Shown piece by piece: positions 24,924-34,470 of a DNA stretch of 64,000 bases. The notes beneath the pieces are model-generated. The model was not told the DNA's origin, made no database searches, and worked only from the letters and a program-made list of their open reading frames with translations. The DNA is from Natrinema sp. DC36 (GTDB lineage: Archaea > Halobacteriota > Halobacteria > Halobacteriales > Natrialbaceae): positions 1 through 64,000 of the forward strand of contig NZ_CP084475.1 of NCBI RefSeq assembly GCF_020405225.1. Reading direction: 5' to 3'. Positions within the stretch are counted from its first letter, which is position 1. Each line of letters opens with the position of its first letter. The position numbers were made by a program, and so were the translations under genes.

Positions 24924-25678
24924 GTCGTACCCTCCAGGTAGACGCGCCGCACTTCCTCATTTTCCTGCACCACTAACGGCGCATCGTCGGCGATCTTTTT
25001 CCCGTTGTACAGTACCATTATCTTGTCGGCCACTTCGTTGACAACGTTCATCTTGTGTTCGATGAGGACGATCGGGAAGTCATCTTGCAACTCGTGGATG
25101 AGCTCGATCACTTCCGTCGTTTCCTCGGGACTCATTCCGCTTGTCGGTTCGTCGAGCAGGAGCATCTTTGGCTCCGTCCCTAGCGCGACGGCGATCTCGA
25201 GGGTCCGCTGCTCACCGTGACTCAGGTCCGATGCGAGGCTGTCGGCCTTGTCGACGAGCCCGACGCGTTCGAGTATCTCGTACGCGCGGTTGCCGATCGC
25301 CGGATCGGTTGACTGCCAGAAGTTGTAGGACATCGAGTCCGACTGAACCGCAATCGAGACGTTCTCGAGGACGGTCAGCCCCTCGAACAGCTTCGTCACC
25401 TGATAGGACCGGATGATCCCGCGGCGTGCGATGCCACTGGGTCCCACATCGGTGATGTCCTCGCCATTGAAATGGATGCGGCCACTTGTCGGCGTCAGTG
25501 CACCGGTGAGGAGGTTGAAAAAGGTTGTCTTGCCCGCGCCGTTCGGTCCGATAATCGCGTGGAGTTCCTCGTCGAGGAACTCGACGCTCACGTCGTCGAC
25601 GGCGGTGAGCCCATTGAACTTCTTCGTGAGGCCCTCCACTTGTAAAACTGCATCTCCTTGAGCCATCGGTGTGCTCAT
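24920..25678 (-). CDS. livG: ABC transporter ATPase LivG
   Basis: A 252-residue ATP-binding subunit. It has Walker A GPNGAGKTTFFNLLTGA near residues 41-57, signature LSHGEQRTLEIAVAL near 153, Walker B MLLLDEPTSGMSPEET near 173 and IEHKMNVVNEVADKI as the H-loop region. The length and C-terminal YLEGT tail are those of LivG. It leads a two-gene operon with livF. MSTPMAQGD gives two possible ATG starts four codons apart. Confidence 0.88.
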   Translation of the reverse strand: MSTPMAQGDAVLQVEGLTKKFNGLTAVDDVSVEFLDEELHAIIGPNGAGKTTFFNLLTGALTPTSGRIHFNGEDITDVGPSGIARRGIIRSYQVTKLFEGLTVLENVSIAVQSDSMSYNFWQSTDPAIGNRAYEILERVGLVDKADSLASDLSHGEQRTLEIAVALGTEPKMLLLDEPTSGMSPEETTEVIELIHELQDDFPIVLIEHKMNVVNEVADKIMVLYNGKKIADDAPLVVQENEEVRRVYLEGTT

Positions 25679-25928
25679 ACTGATACTCCCCGTATATTAG
25701 TAGTTCCGCTAGGTTCGGCAGGCGTGTTGTTCCCGTCCCGGAACACGGGCCCGAGTGCAAGCCGAAACATTGGCCCTTTTCACGATCACCTCTCCCGTGG
25801 TCGGTGCATCGGACCGCCGAGGGTGATGCTTTCGGCGACGTGTCGATCGTCTTGTCCGTCGGACGCCTCGTCGCCGATGGCGAGCGTCTAATTTCGTATC
25901 CCCTTCGTTATGGGTGGTATCCAGTACA

Positions 25929-27581
25929 ATGATTATGGAGGATGTATTTGAGAGGGATATGGAGATTGACTTGAGTCAGTACGACACGTACGACGAGGCC
26001 TATGAGCAGTTCGAGTGGGACGTTCCGAAGACGTTCAATATGGCTGACGCGGTCTGCAATCGTTGGGCGAGCGAGGATGACGGCAAGCGCCGCGTCGCGC
26101 TCTTCTACGAGGACGAGGACGGCAATCGGGAGACCTACACCTTCTGGCAGGTCCAGCGGATCGCCAACAGGGTGTCGAACCTGCTCGGGGACGCCGGCGT
26201 CGAGCGGGGCTCGCGCGTCGGAATCGTCCTCCCCCAGCGCCCGGAGACGCTGTTTGCTAACATCGGCATCCTACAGCGCGGGGCGGTTTCGGTGCCGCTA
26301 TCGGTGCTGTACGGGCGCGAAGGACTTCGGTACCGCCTCGATCACTCCGAGACGGAAGTCGCGATCGTCGACGAGGAGCGTGTAGAGCTCGTAGCCTCGC
26401 TCCGGGACGAACTCGACCATCTGGAGACGGTCATCACCATTGACGACTCCAAGTCGATTGACAGCCAATCCTGGGAGGATGGTATTACTGACGCGTCGCC
26501 GAAATTCGAAACGGTCACGACCGATCCAGAGGATTCGGCCTATATCATCTACACCAGCGGCACGACGGGGAAACCGAAGGGCGCACACCACGCTCACCGG
26601 AAGCTGCTTGGATACATTCCCGGCTGGCAGATGATTAACGAGCTCCCCAGTGAGGAGGCGGTTCACTACACGCCCTCGGGCTGGTCATGGGTCGGCGGCT
26701 TATTCGCCGTCGTTTGGGGCGCCTGGTATCACGGCCAACCCGTTGTCGGCTATGGCGGGCAGTTCGACGCCGAGTCGGTCTACGAGGTCCTCGAACGGTA
26801 CGGCGTCACCAACGCCCTGCTGACGGCAACGATGATTCGCATGCTCAAAGAAGAGGACCACAGCCGGTACGATCTTGACGTCGACGTCGTGCCCAGCGGC
26901 GGCGAGAAGGTGACCAACGACATCTACGACTACGTTGAAACCCAGTGGGACGCAGTCGTCAACGAGATATACGGCCAGACGGAGTGTAACTTCCTGGTCG
27001 GAACCAACACTCAGCTGATGGACGGGAACCGGGAGGCATCCGGGAAGCCGTGTCCGGGCCACACGGTCGCGGTGATCGACGAGGAGACGGGCGAACGGAT
27101 GGATCCGGGCGAAATCGGGCACATCGCCGTCCAGCGGCCGGATCAATCGATGCTGCTCGACTACTGGAACCAGCCGGACCTGACGGAGGACCTGTTCGTC
27201 GACGACTGGATGAAGACCAGCGACGCCGGCTCCTACGATGCGGATGGGTACATCTACTACGAGGGACGTGCCGACGACGTCATAATCACCAGCGGCTATC
27301 GAGTGAGTCCGCTGGAAGTCGAGGAGTGTCTGCGAGAACATGACGCCGTCAACGACGCCGTGGTGATAGGGGTCGATGACGCCGAACGCGGGACGGTTGT
27401 AAAGGCGTTCGTCAAACCGGAATCTGACGCCGATCCGTCGGACGCACTCGTCTCGCAACTCCAGACGTTCGTCAAGGAACGCGAGGCCGCCTACAAGTAC
27501 CCGCGCAAGGTCGAGTTCGTCGCGGAGTTCCCCACGACGGTCTCTGGAAAGATCCAGCGCCATAAGCTGACCGACGACTGA
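25929..27581 (+). CDS. AMP-dependent acyl-CoA synthetase (acetyl/propionyl-CoA synthetase-like)
   Basis: A 550-residue adenylate-forming ligase, closer to the acetyl-CoA/medium-chain synthetase group than the one at 18.4 kb. It has FNMADAVCNRWASEDDGKRR near residue 34, the P-loop-like YTSGTTGKPKGAHHAH near 206, the adenine region NEIYGQTECN near 345, and the C-terminal TTVSGKIQRHKL with the catalytic Lys. It activates a carboxylate to CoA ester. ATG at 25929 is favoured over the GTG 15 bases earlier. Divergent from livG. Confidence 0.85.
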   Translation: MIMEDVFERDMEIDLSQYDTYDEAYEQFEWDVPKTFNMADAVCNRWASEDDGKRRVALFYEDEDGNRETYTFWQVQRIANRVSNLLGDAGVERGSRVGIVLPQRPETLFANIGILQRGAVSVPLSVLYGREGLRYRLDHSETEVAIVDEERVELVASLRDELDHLETVITIDDSKSIDSQSWEDGITDASPKFETVTTDPEDSAYIIYTSGTTGKPKGAHHAHRKLLGYIPGWQMINELPSEEAVHYTPSGWSWVGGLFAVVWGAWYHGQPVVGYGGQFDAESVYEVLERYGVTNALLTATMIRMLKEEDHSRYDLDVDVVPSGGEKVTNDIYDYVETQWDAVVNEIYGQTECNFLVGTNTQLMDGNREASGKPCPGHTVAVIDEETGERMDPGEIGHIAVQRPDQSMLLDYWNQPDLTEDLFVDDWMKTSDAGSYDADGYIYYEGRADDVIITSGYRVSPLEVEECLREHDAVNDAVVIGVDDAERGTVVKAFVKPESDADPSDALVSQLQTFVKEREAAYKYPRKVEFVAEFPTTVSGKIQRHKLTDD

Positions 27582-27664
27582 CCTTACCGAAAGAAAATGG
27601 CCGATCTGAAACCTGCCTCAGCGGACTGAGTAATGGTGCACGGCGTTCCGAGAGTGACGCGTCC

Positions 27665-28115
27665 TCACGCGTCCCGCCGTCCGAGAATACTGACGTACGT
27701 GACCGACAACACGGGTGACCCGCCCGGCATCGTCATCGTCAACTCGAAGGTAACGTCGCCGGGCTTCGGGTGGGTTCGATTCTCTCGACGATGTCAAGAC
27801 GGCCTGTGAGCGTGACCTCAGATTCGACCGACCGGTGGGAACTGATGTCGGTGCTCCACCTCTCGCCCATGTTAGCGCTCTCGTTCATCACCTCCGTCAT
27901 CATCATGCGCAACCCGAGTCAGAGGGTATAGAGCCCGCTTGTGACCAATCCATCGAACAAAGCGTTGTTCTCGTGGTCCTCGCTGAGGTAGTAGGATTGC
28001 GGGTCCCACTGCTTGGCGAACTCAACGATTTCCGCAGGTGTCAGCGTCTGTGACGACAACTCGAAGGTGTCATCTTCGCTGAAGTCATCGAAATATAGTA
28101 TCCCACCGGGTACCG
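27665..28115 (-). pseudogene. decayed MaoC-type (R-specific) enoyl-CoA hydratase
   Basis: The minus strand reads ILYFDDFSEDDTFELSSQTL then TPAEIVEFAKQWDPQSYYLS and LFDGLVTSGLYTL, the substrate-binding part of a MaoC hot-dog hydratase. A nonsense codon follows near 27929, then LGLRMMMTEVMNESANMGER. After a frameshift near 27779 it ends KPGDVTFELTMTMPGG to a TGA at 27665. The start codon has been lost. The conserved hydratase His in the WDPQ-x-H position reads Tyr here. The intact MaoC relative at 32.0 kb is a different subfamily. Confidence 0.7.
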
Positions 28116-28166
28116 GACCTACGTATCTATATATCGGCGTTCCTCGCTGTCGACGCTTCCGCTCTC

Positions 28167-29564
28167 TCAGCGGTTGAAGATGTGGACCGCTTCCCCGCGT
28201 GCGTCAGCGGACGCTTCCATGACCGCTTCCGAGAGTGTGGGGTGCGTGTGGATAGTAGAGACGACATCTTCGATCCGCGCACCGACCTCGACGGCGAGCG
28301 CGAGTTCGCCGATCAGTTCTGATGCCTCTGGCCCGACGATCTGTCCGCCGAGGATCCGTTCCGTGGCCGCGTCGGCGACGACGCGGACGAACCCGTTGCT
28401 TTCATCGAGGGTGAGCGCCCGTCCGCTGGCGTCGAGCGGAAAAGTCCCCACGAGCGGCTCGAACCCCTGGCTCTCGGTTTCCGCTTCCGTGAGCCCGACC
28501 GTACCGACTTCCGGATCGGTGAACACGGCCGCGGGCACGGCGCGATAGTCGTACGCCGCCGGTTCGCCCGCGAGTACGTCCGCGACGACTTCGCCCTGTC
28601 TCGACGCCTTATGGGCGAGCATCGGCTCGCCCACGACGTCGCCGATCGCGTGGATGTTCTCCTGACTTGTCCGCCCCTGCCGGTCGGTAGTGATGAAACC
28701 GTCCTCGGTCACCTCGACGCCGGCCGTGTCCAGAGCAAGCGTGTCTGTCACCGGCTCTCGCCCGACCGCAACTAGCACGTTGTCGGCCTCGAACTCCGAT
28801 TCATTGTCACCAGAGGTCGTCGTCACGGCGACGCCGTCGTCAGTCCGAGTACAGTTGCTGGCCGCCTCGTTCGTGCGGATGTCGATGCCGAGCGCTTCGG
28901 CCTCTTCGTGGACGATGTCGGCGATATCGGCCTCGTAGGGCGCAAGGATCCGGTCCATCATCTCAATAACCGTCACGTCGGTCCCAAGTTTCGCTAATAC
29001 TGTCGACAGTTCCATGCCGATGTAGCCGCCGCCGACGACCAGGAGACTGTCTGGGAGTTCTGGCAGCGCGAACACGTCGGCCGACGTGAGAACCGACTCC
29101 CCGTCGGGCTCGAAGCCGGGGACCTGAACCGGCCGACTCCCCGTCGCGATCATCGCCGACTCGAAGCTGATCCGATCCGGACCGTCGGCCGATCCGTCAC
29201 GGACCACAACCTCACCTGGGGACTCGAACATTGCCGTTCCCTCGACGAGCGTGACGCCGTTGGCCGTACAGAGCTGTTCGACACCGCCGGTCAGCTGATC
29301 GACGACTTCCGCCTGCCAGGAACGGAGTTGCGGAAAGTCCACCTCGACCGTTGCGTCGACGCCCATGTGCTCGGCGGTGCGGCTCCGATGGACAAGGTCC
29401 GCGACGGTTACGAACGCCTTCGATGGAATGCAGCCGCGGTTGAGACAGACGCCGCCGTAAGCGTCGCGCTCGACGAGCGTCACGTCTTTGCCGTGCTGGC
29501 CCGCCCGGATCGCGCTGACGTAGCCGCCGGGTCCGCCCCCGATCACCAATATCTCGGTTGACAT
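28167..29564 (-). CDS. lpdA: dihydrolipoamide dehydrogenase (E3)
   Basis: A 465-residue FAD flavoprotein that reoxidises the lipoyl arm of E2 with NAD. It has the FAD-binding GGGPGGYVSAIRAGQ near residue 8, redox-active CLNRGCIPSKAF near 41-52, NAD-binding VVGGGYIGMELSTVLAKLG near 176 and the C-terminal HTHPTLSEAVMEA with the catalytic His-Glu pair. I chose ATG at 29564 (MSTEILVIGGG). The long in-frame extension beyond it overlaps the divergent SDR gene and is a shadow. It completes the E1-E2-E3 set, though 11 kb from E2. Confidence 0.9.
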   Translation of the reverse strand: MSTEILVIGGGPGGYVSAIRAGQHGKDVTLVERDAYGGVCLNRGCIPSKAFVTVADLVHRSRTAEHMGVDATVEVDFPQLRSWQAEVVDQLTGGVEQLCTANGVTLVEGTAMFESPGEVVVRDGSADGPDRISFESAMIATGSRPVQVPGFEPDGESVLTSADVFALPELPDSLLVVGGGYIGMELSTVLAKLGTDVTVIEMMDRILAPYEADIADIVHEEAEALGIDIRTNEAASNCTRTDDGVAVTTTSGDNESEFEADNVLVAVGREPVTDTLALDTAGVEVTEDGFITTDRQGRTSQENIHAIGDVVGEPMLAHKASRQGEVVADVLAGEPAAYDYRAVPAAVFTDPEVGTVGLTEAETESQGFEPLVGTFPLDASGRALTLDESNGFVRVVADAATERILGGQIVGPEASELIGELALAVEVGARIEDVVSTIHTHPTLSEAVMEASADARGEAVHIFNR

Positions 29565-29817
29565 AGTCTGGTCTGCGCACATTACCGGCTTCGTTCTCGG
29601 GGCTCCCTCAAAACATTGCGGGTCCGCGTTCGAAGAAGCGCCCGCGGGCCGTTCGGACACGGCTGGCGGCTCGCGGGGTGTTGGTGTCGATCGACGATCA
29701 GACCTGTGTGATATCGCTCTGGACGTGTTAAATCTTCTAGTTTTGTATATATCTTTGATAGTGGCCGGGTGTGCTGGCAGCACAACGTTCATGGTCGCAA
29801 CTCGTGATTCGTCACAC

Positions 29818-30585
29818 ATGGTATTGGATTCGTTCTCGCTGTCGGATCGCGTCGTAGTGGTAACGGGCGGTAGCCGTGGTATTGGCGAGGAAATCGCCGT
29901 CGCGATGGCGGAAGCAGGGGCCAACGTGGCTCCGGTCGCCCGCTCGGAGGACGCCCTCGAGGCCACGGCCGAGCGCATCGAAGACGCGGGCGGGACCGCG
30001 CACCCTCGGACGCTCGACGTGACCGACGAGGCAGCCGTGACGGCGATGTTCGACGAGGTCGAGGACTCGCTCGGCGACGTGGACGTGCTGGTGAACAACG
30101 CCGGCGTCAACCCCTTCTTCGGGAACGCGCGGGACCTTGACGGGGAGATGTGGCGTCACATCCTCGACGTTAACGTCTCTGGTGCGTTCTACTGCGCCAG
30201 GGAGTTTGGGAGGCGCGTCCATGAGCGCGAGGGCACGGGGTCGTTGATCAACCTCGCCAGCGTCGGCGGAGTCGTTGCACTTCCCTACCAAGCACCATAT
30301 ACCGCCTCGAAACACGCGATGGTCGGTCTGACGAAGTCACTCGCAATCGAGTGGGCGCCAGCGATTCGCGTCAACGCGCTCGCGCCAGGATACGTCAAAA
30401 CCGCCTTCACGAAGGGCGTCCGGGAGAACAGGGAGATCCGCGCGGACCTCCTCGATTCAATCCCGATCGACCGCTTCGCCGAACCCGACGAGATTGCGGC
30501 CAGTGCGGTGTACTTAGCCAGCGACGCCGCCAGCTACGTCACCGGTGAAGTCCACGTCGCCGACGGCGGCATCGCCGCTCAGTAG
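29818..30585 (+). CDS. SDR-family oxidoreductase
   Basis: A 255-residue short-chain dehydrogenase, FabG-like. It has TGGSRGIGEEIA near residues 15-26, VLVNNAGVNPF near 90, the catalytic YTASKHAM near 160 and VNALAPGYVKTAFT near 190. It would oxidise a hydroxyacyl or reduce a ketoacyl intermediate. It is divergent from lpdA. The ATG at 29818 (MVLDSFSLSDRVVVVTG) is the natural family start; the in-frame sequence upstream is hydrophobic promoter-region DNA. It is distinct from the SDR at 5.2 kb. Confidence 0.85.
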   Translation: MVLDSFSLSDRVVVVTGGSRGIGEEIAVAMAEAGANVAPVARSEDALEATAERIEDAGGTAHPRTLDVTDEAAVTAMFDEVEDSLGDVDVLVNNAGVNPFFGNARDLDGEMWRHILDVNVSGAFYCAREFGRRVHEREGTGSLINLASVGGVVALPYQAPYTASKHAMVGLTKSLAIEWAPAIRVNALAPGYVKTAFTKGVRENREIRADLLDSIPIDRFAEPDEIAASAVYLASDAASYVTGEVHVADGGIAAQ

Positions 30586-30837
30586 TCCCCACCCGTAAAC
30601 CCGCCGTCGAGGACCCAAACCCGGACCGACGACGGCTGTACTCCGGCGAGTATTAAGGTGCTGGACTGTCAACACTCGAACAACCGTGATCGCAGAGACT
30701 TCAGTCGACGAACCGTCCGACCAAGCCGGTGGATTGATAAACTCGGCGACGACAGACGAGAACCGTGCGGCGGCGGAACAGTCCGAACCTGATTCTGTGT
30801 CAGTGATGGGGCCGTTCGACTTGGTTCAGAGACGACC

Positions 30838-32037
30838 ATGCCGTCCATGAACGGCGAGAGCCGGTGGGAGGACTCGCGCCTAGGCGTGTTCGTCGCGTGT
30901 TTTTTCATCTCGGTGGCGGCTAACGGGTACTTCATCGCTCCGGCGAGTGTTCTCCCGCTGCTCGTCGGGGAGTTCTCGGTGACGAAGACGGTCGCCAGCT
31001 TGGCGATCAGCACGGCGATCTTCGGGACGGTGCTTTCCCAGATACCCTGCGGATTCCTCATGGACCGATACGACAACCGTCGCTTGATGGCCGCGGCCAC
31101 CGCCGTGTTCCTTCCGGTGAGCGTCGTCGGTGTTGTCTTGGTGTCGTACCCACTGTTTCTCGCCAGTCGGTTCGTCGCGGGTGTTGCTGCCGGCGTGCTG
31201 TTCGTGCTCGGAACGAACGTGGTGAGTCAACTGTTCGCCGGCCGAAACCAAGGGTTCATGATGACGGTCTTCATCGCGAGTGCCCCGGTTGGCTTCGCAT
31301 TCAGCCAGTTCAGCGGCCCACCCGTGGCGGCGGCCTTTGGGTGGGAGGCTACATTCCTCACATATCCGCTGCTGGCGGCCGCGGGATTCGTACTTTTCCG
31401 CCTCTCGTGGTCGACGCCGATACAGTCTGGCGATCCCATCTCGCTCGCGCAGTTTGGGATGGCGCTCCGGAACCGCTCCGTGTTGGTGGTGTCGGTCTCG
31501 GCGTTTTGTTCGTACATGCTATACATCTTTTTCAACTCCTGGATGCCAACGTATGCGACGGAGGTCCTCCCATTGACGCTGGTACAAGCGGGAGCGGTGA
31601 CCTCGCTGCTCCCGGCGGTCGGGGTCGTCGCCCGGCCGGTCGGCGGGTGGGTGTCCGACGCGCTCGGCTATCGCCGACGGGTCGTCGTCGCAGCCTCGCT
31701 GCTGTTCTCGCTCCCCGGACTGTACGTCGTCGCGGCCGGTGTCTCGCCGACGGTCTTCGCTGTCACGATGCTCTGTGTCGGCTTCTCGATCCAGTTCGGG
31801 TCCGGCGTCTACTACGTGTACGCCCGCGAACTTGCCACGGAGAACTCCGGGGGGACGACCCTTGCGCTGTTTACGACCATCGCGTTCACCGGGACGCTCG
31901 TGTCACCGACCGTCGGTGGGTGGCTCATCAGTGCGGTCTCATGGTCGGCCACCTTTGCTGTCTACGTCGGTATCGGCCTCTTCGGCATCGGCATCCTCCT
32001 GCTTTCGACCGATTCCCGACCGAATGCCGTCGCGTAG
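30838..32037 (+). CDS. MFS transporter
   Basis: A 399-residue major-facilitator carrier with about 12 hydrophobic segments (GVFVACFFISVAANGYFIAP at the N-terminus). The loop 2-3 motif GFLMDRYDNRR is near residue 75. It may import the organic acid handled by this island or export a product. It lies 252 bases after the SDR gene in the same direction and runs toward the MaoC gene. The start MPSMNGESRW fits a short cytoplasmic head; a second ATG is three codons in. Confidence 0.85.
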   Translation: MPSMNGESRWEDSRLGVFVACFFISVAANGYFIAPASVLPLLVGEFSVTKTVASLAISTAIFGTVLSQIPCGFLMDRYDNRRLMAAATAVFLPVSVVGVVLVSYPLFLASRFVAGVAAGVLFVLGTNVVSQLFAGRNQGFMMTVFIASAPVGFAFSQFSGPPVAAAFGWEATFLTYPLLAAAGFVLFRLSWSTPIQSGDPISLAQFGMALRNRSVLVVSVSAFCSYMLYIFFNSWMPTYATEVLPLTLVQAGAVTSLLPAVGVVARPVGGWVSDALGYRRRVVVAASLLFSLPGLYVVAAGVSPTVFAVTMLCVGFSIQFGSGVYYVYARELATENSGGTTLALFTTIAFTGTLVSPTVGGWLISAVSWSATFAVYVGIGLFGIGILLLSTDSRPNAVA

Positions 32038-32042
32038 GAGGC

Positions 32043-32504
32043 TCAGACGGCGTCGTTATCGCCCGTCGCGACGAGCAGCCTGTGAACGTCGATGACAGCC
32101 GTCTCACCGTCGTCGTTGACCAGTTCCACCCGTGCCGTCACGAGTCCCCACGCCTCGTTCCGGAACTCCGTGTCAACAATCTCGATCTCGGCGTGGACCG
32201 TCTCGCCGGGTGACACCGATTCGAGATAACGGACCTCGTCGTGGCCGTAGTTCATCGCTAGCGCGGCGTCGCTCGCGATCGCGTCCACTAGGAATCCGTC
32301 GGCGATACCCAGCAAGAGCGTCCCTTGAAGTACTACGTCGTCGACCAGCGGATGCGCGTCGGCATACTCCCGGTCGACGTGGATAGGGTCCGTCGACCCC
32401 GATGCGCCGACGAACTGCCTGATGTCCGAGTCGGTCACCGTCCGGCCCTCGGTCTCGTACTGTTCTCCCATCTCGAAGTCCTCGAACCGTCGACGTTCGA
32501 CCAT
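32043..32504 (-). CDS. MaoC-like hydratase
   Basis: A 153-residue hot-dog-fold protein. It has RFEDFEMGEQYETEGRTVTD at the N-terminus and the hydratase motif GSTDPIHVDREYADAH, with Asp and His in their usual places (near residues 37-42). VVLQGTLLLGIADGFL follows. It would hydrate an enoyl-CoA with R stereochemistry. ATG at 32504 (MVERRRFEDF) is chosen over one three codons upstream. It lies convergent to the MFS gene, five bases apart, and 45 bases after the alcohol dehydrogenase on its own strand. Confidence 0.8.
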   Translation of the reverse strand: MVERRRFEDFEMGEQYETEGRTVTDSDIRQFVGASGSTDPIHVDREYADAHPLVDDVVLQGTLLLGIADGFLVDAIASDAALAMNYGHDEVRYLESVSPGETVHAEIEIVDTEFRNEAWGLVTARVELVNDDGETAVIDVHRLLVATGDNDAV

Positions 32505-32549
32505 TGACTGCACCGTTGCAGGGGAGGGGTTAGAAGGTTACGCTGCGGG

Positions 32550-33752
32550 TCACCAAGCGTCGCGGAGCGCCCGCTCGATGTCGTCCACGGTCGGATCGAA
32601 CTCCGCCGGGCCGATCTCCAGGAACGCGTCCTCGGCGGTGTGTTCCGCGACCGCCCGGAGTCCGGCCACCATCGTGCCCTGAATGTCGCGGAGTCGCGAT
32701 GGCAGACCCAGCCCGTCGCGAACGGTTCTGACGGCCTCGACGATGGCCGCCTCGGTTGTGTCTGCATTTTCCTCCCCTGTGACGAGTCCGTCGGCGAGTA
32801 CGTCCGGCCGGCCGCCCCCCTCGGCGAAGATGAGTTCGAGCGCGTGGGGGACGATCACGCCGTGGGCGGCACCTTGTTGGATGCCAAACTGGTTGCGGAG
32901 CGCGTGCCCGAAGGCATGGACGACGTTGATCTTGTACTGGTCGGGCATCGAAACGCCGTACTGGACCAGCAGCGTTCCCGCTACGGCGCGCTCCATAACT
33001 TCTGGCTCCGCGGACTCACGGAGGTGCGGGAGCGACGACCGGAGGTATCGGAGCCCGCGAACGGCCGTCGCGTCGGTCACGGGATTGGCGAACCGCGAGT
33101 AGATGGCTTCGACTCCCTTGTCGAATCCGTTGATCGCCGAGGCCGTGAGGATATCCATCGGCGTCGTCTCGAACAGGTCGGGATCGTACACCAGCGCCGT
33201 CGGCATCAGCCGGGTATCGACCGGAATCGCCTCGACGGATCCCTCCTCGGTCTCAGCAACGAGGCCGGCCGCGACCGAGAGGTCAGCGCCCGCCATCGTC
33301 GTCGGGACGGCCAGGATGGGCACGAAAGCGTCGTCGTTCACCGGTAGCGTCAGTTCGCCCGATTCGAGGATCTCTGAGCGGGCGTCCGTCAGGGTCCGAT
33401 CCGCTCGTGCGAGCGCGCTGATGCCCCGGGCCACATCGATACTGCTCCCGCCTCCGACCGCAACAATGGCGTCCGCATCTTCCGTTTGGAATTGTTCGAT
33501 TCCGTCGAACACGGTCGACAGCGTCTTCGCGGTCGTCGTCTTGTCGAACACGCCGGTGAGCCGGTCGCCGAGCCCCGCTTTCACCGGGTCAATTACGGCG
33601 TCGGTGGCACCGACGGTCTGGCCGCACACGACCATTGCGCTTTCAAGCCCTTCGCCTGCCAACGTCTCGTCGAGCCCATCGATGTGTCCCCTCCCGAACC
33701 GGATGGTGCCTGGTTTGAACTCAAACGCAAAACTCGGGGTATCGAGTGCCAT
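32550..33752 (-). CDS. iron-containing alcohol dehydrogenase
   Basis: A 400-residue group III dehydrogenase. It has the dinucleotide-binding AIVAVGGGSSIDVARGISAL near residue 91 and the metal-binding C-terminal half with HAFGHALRNQFGIQQGAAHG near 260-280, which supplies two or three His ligands. It may be a hydroxyacid-oxoacid transhydrogenase or a maleylacetate-reductase-like enzyme. I chose the ATG at 33752 (MALDTPSFAFEF). It likely leads an operon with the MaoC gene. Confidence 0.82.
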   Translation of the reverse strand: MALDTPSFAFEFKPGTIRFGRGHIDGLDETLAGEGLESAMVVCGQTVGATDAVIDPVKAGLGDRLTGVFDKTTTAKTLSTVFDGIEQFQTEDADAIVAVGGGSSIDVARGISALARADRTLTDARSEILESGELTLPVNDDAFVPILAVPTTMAGADLSVAAGLVAETEEGSVEAIPVDTRLMPTALVYDPDLFETTPMDILTASAINGFDKGVEAIYSRFANPVTDATAVRGLRYLRSSLPHLRESAEPEVMERAVAGTLLVQYGVSMPDQYKINVVHAFGHALRNQFGIQQGAAHGVIVPHALELIFAEGGGRPDVLADGLVTGEENADTTEAAIVEAVRTVRDGLGLPSRLRDIQGTMVAGLRAVAEHTAEDAFLEIGPAEFDPTVDDIERALRDAW

Positions 33753-33773
33753 GATATAGAGACTTGATACCAT

Positions 33774-34159
33774 CTCGCATAAATATTCCCTTCCCCCGTG
33801 CGGGACGCTCCCGAGGTCAGATAATATCGCGTTGGCCGGGGCCGCTCAAATGTTGATGCCTATGCGGTCAGGACTGGCCTAACGGGCGCCACGTTTGGCA
33901 CTGGAAACGGACGGCCGGGCGGTCCAATAACGATGATAGACGACACTGACACGACTACATTGACCGCATCGTCGACGACGACTCGCTCGCTGGTACTTGT
34001 CGAACCGTCTCGGTCCTATCGACGAGTACGACCTCGAGCATCATGCGAAGGGGGACTCCAACGAGACGCTCTTCGTCACTTGGGGCAGCTACAAACTAGT
34101 CATCTGACGACCGCCGCCCGGTGAGACAGCCGATACGGAACGGCACGATTTCGAGCAAC
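33774..34159. other. intergenic region without a recognisable gene
   Basis: These 386 bases hold short acidic-looking readable pieces on the plus strand (for example EYDLEHHAKGDSNETLFVTW near 34023-34090) that need frame changes and do not begin with a clear start. It may be the tail of a decayed gene. I could not assign it to a family. Confidence 0.4.
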
Positions 34160-34470
34160 TCAATCCTTTTTCAGCAGTCGTTGACAACTCGGGAGTGAGT
34201 ATTCGGCACCATACGTTTCCTTAAGATATTCTTGGAGGAGCGTCAGCGTCCACACTGGTGTGTCGATCCCAACCTCTTTGGGTAGTTTGTGAACAGCTTC
34301 TTCAAACCTCTTTTGCTATAACTCTGAGGGTTTTCGGTTCTTCTAGTTCGTTTATTATCAGAAACAGCTGGCTCGTCATGACCGTAAAGTAACTCGCCAG
34401 TGTCGAGTCACTTGAGCAAGCTGTAAATCATCCGTCGCTGAACGTCGCACCACTCGGCTAACTCGTTCAT
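34160..34470 (-). pseudogene. N-terminal remnant of an IS630-type transposase
   Basis: The minus strand reads MNELAEWCDVQRRMIYSLLK, a stop, then LDTGEL. After a frameshift it continues KRFEEAVHKLPKEVGIDTPV, TLTLLQEYLKETYGAEYSLP and SCQRLLKKD before a stop. This is the winged-helix N-terminal half of haloarchaeal IS630-family transposases. The DDE catalytic domain is absent. Its first codon overlaps the stop of the lipoate-ligase gene. Confidence 0.75.

Noticed and set aside
29565-30110. N-terminal extension of lpdA
   Set aside because: The in-frame extension is Ser/Thr/Ala-rich and overlaps the divergent SDR gene. The FAD-binding motif starts right after the ATG at 29564.
30685-30846. Small acidic frame starting at a GTG before the MFS gene
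   Set aside because: 53 codons, no motif, overlaps the MFS start. Possibly a leader peptide but not supportable.
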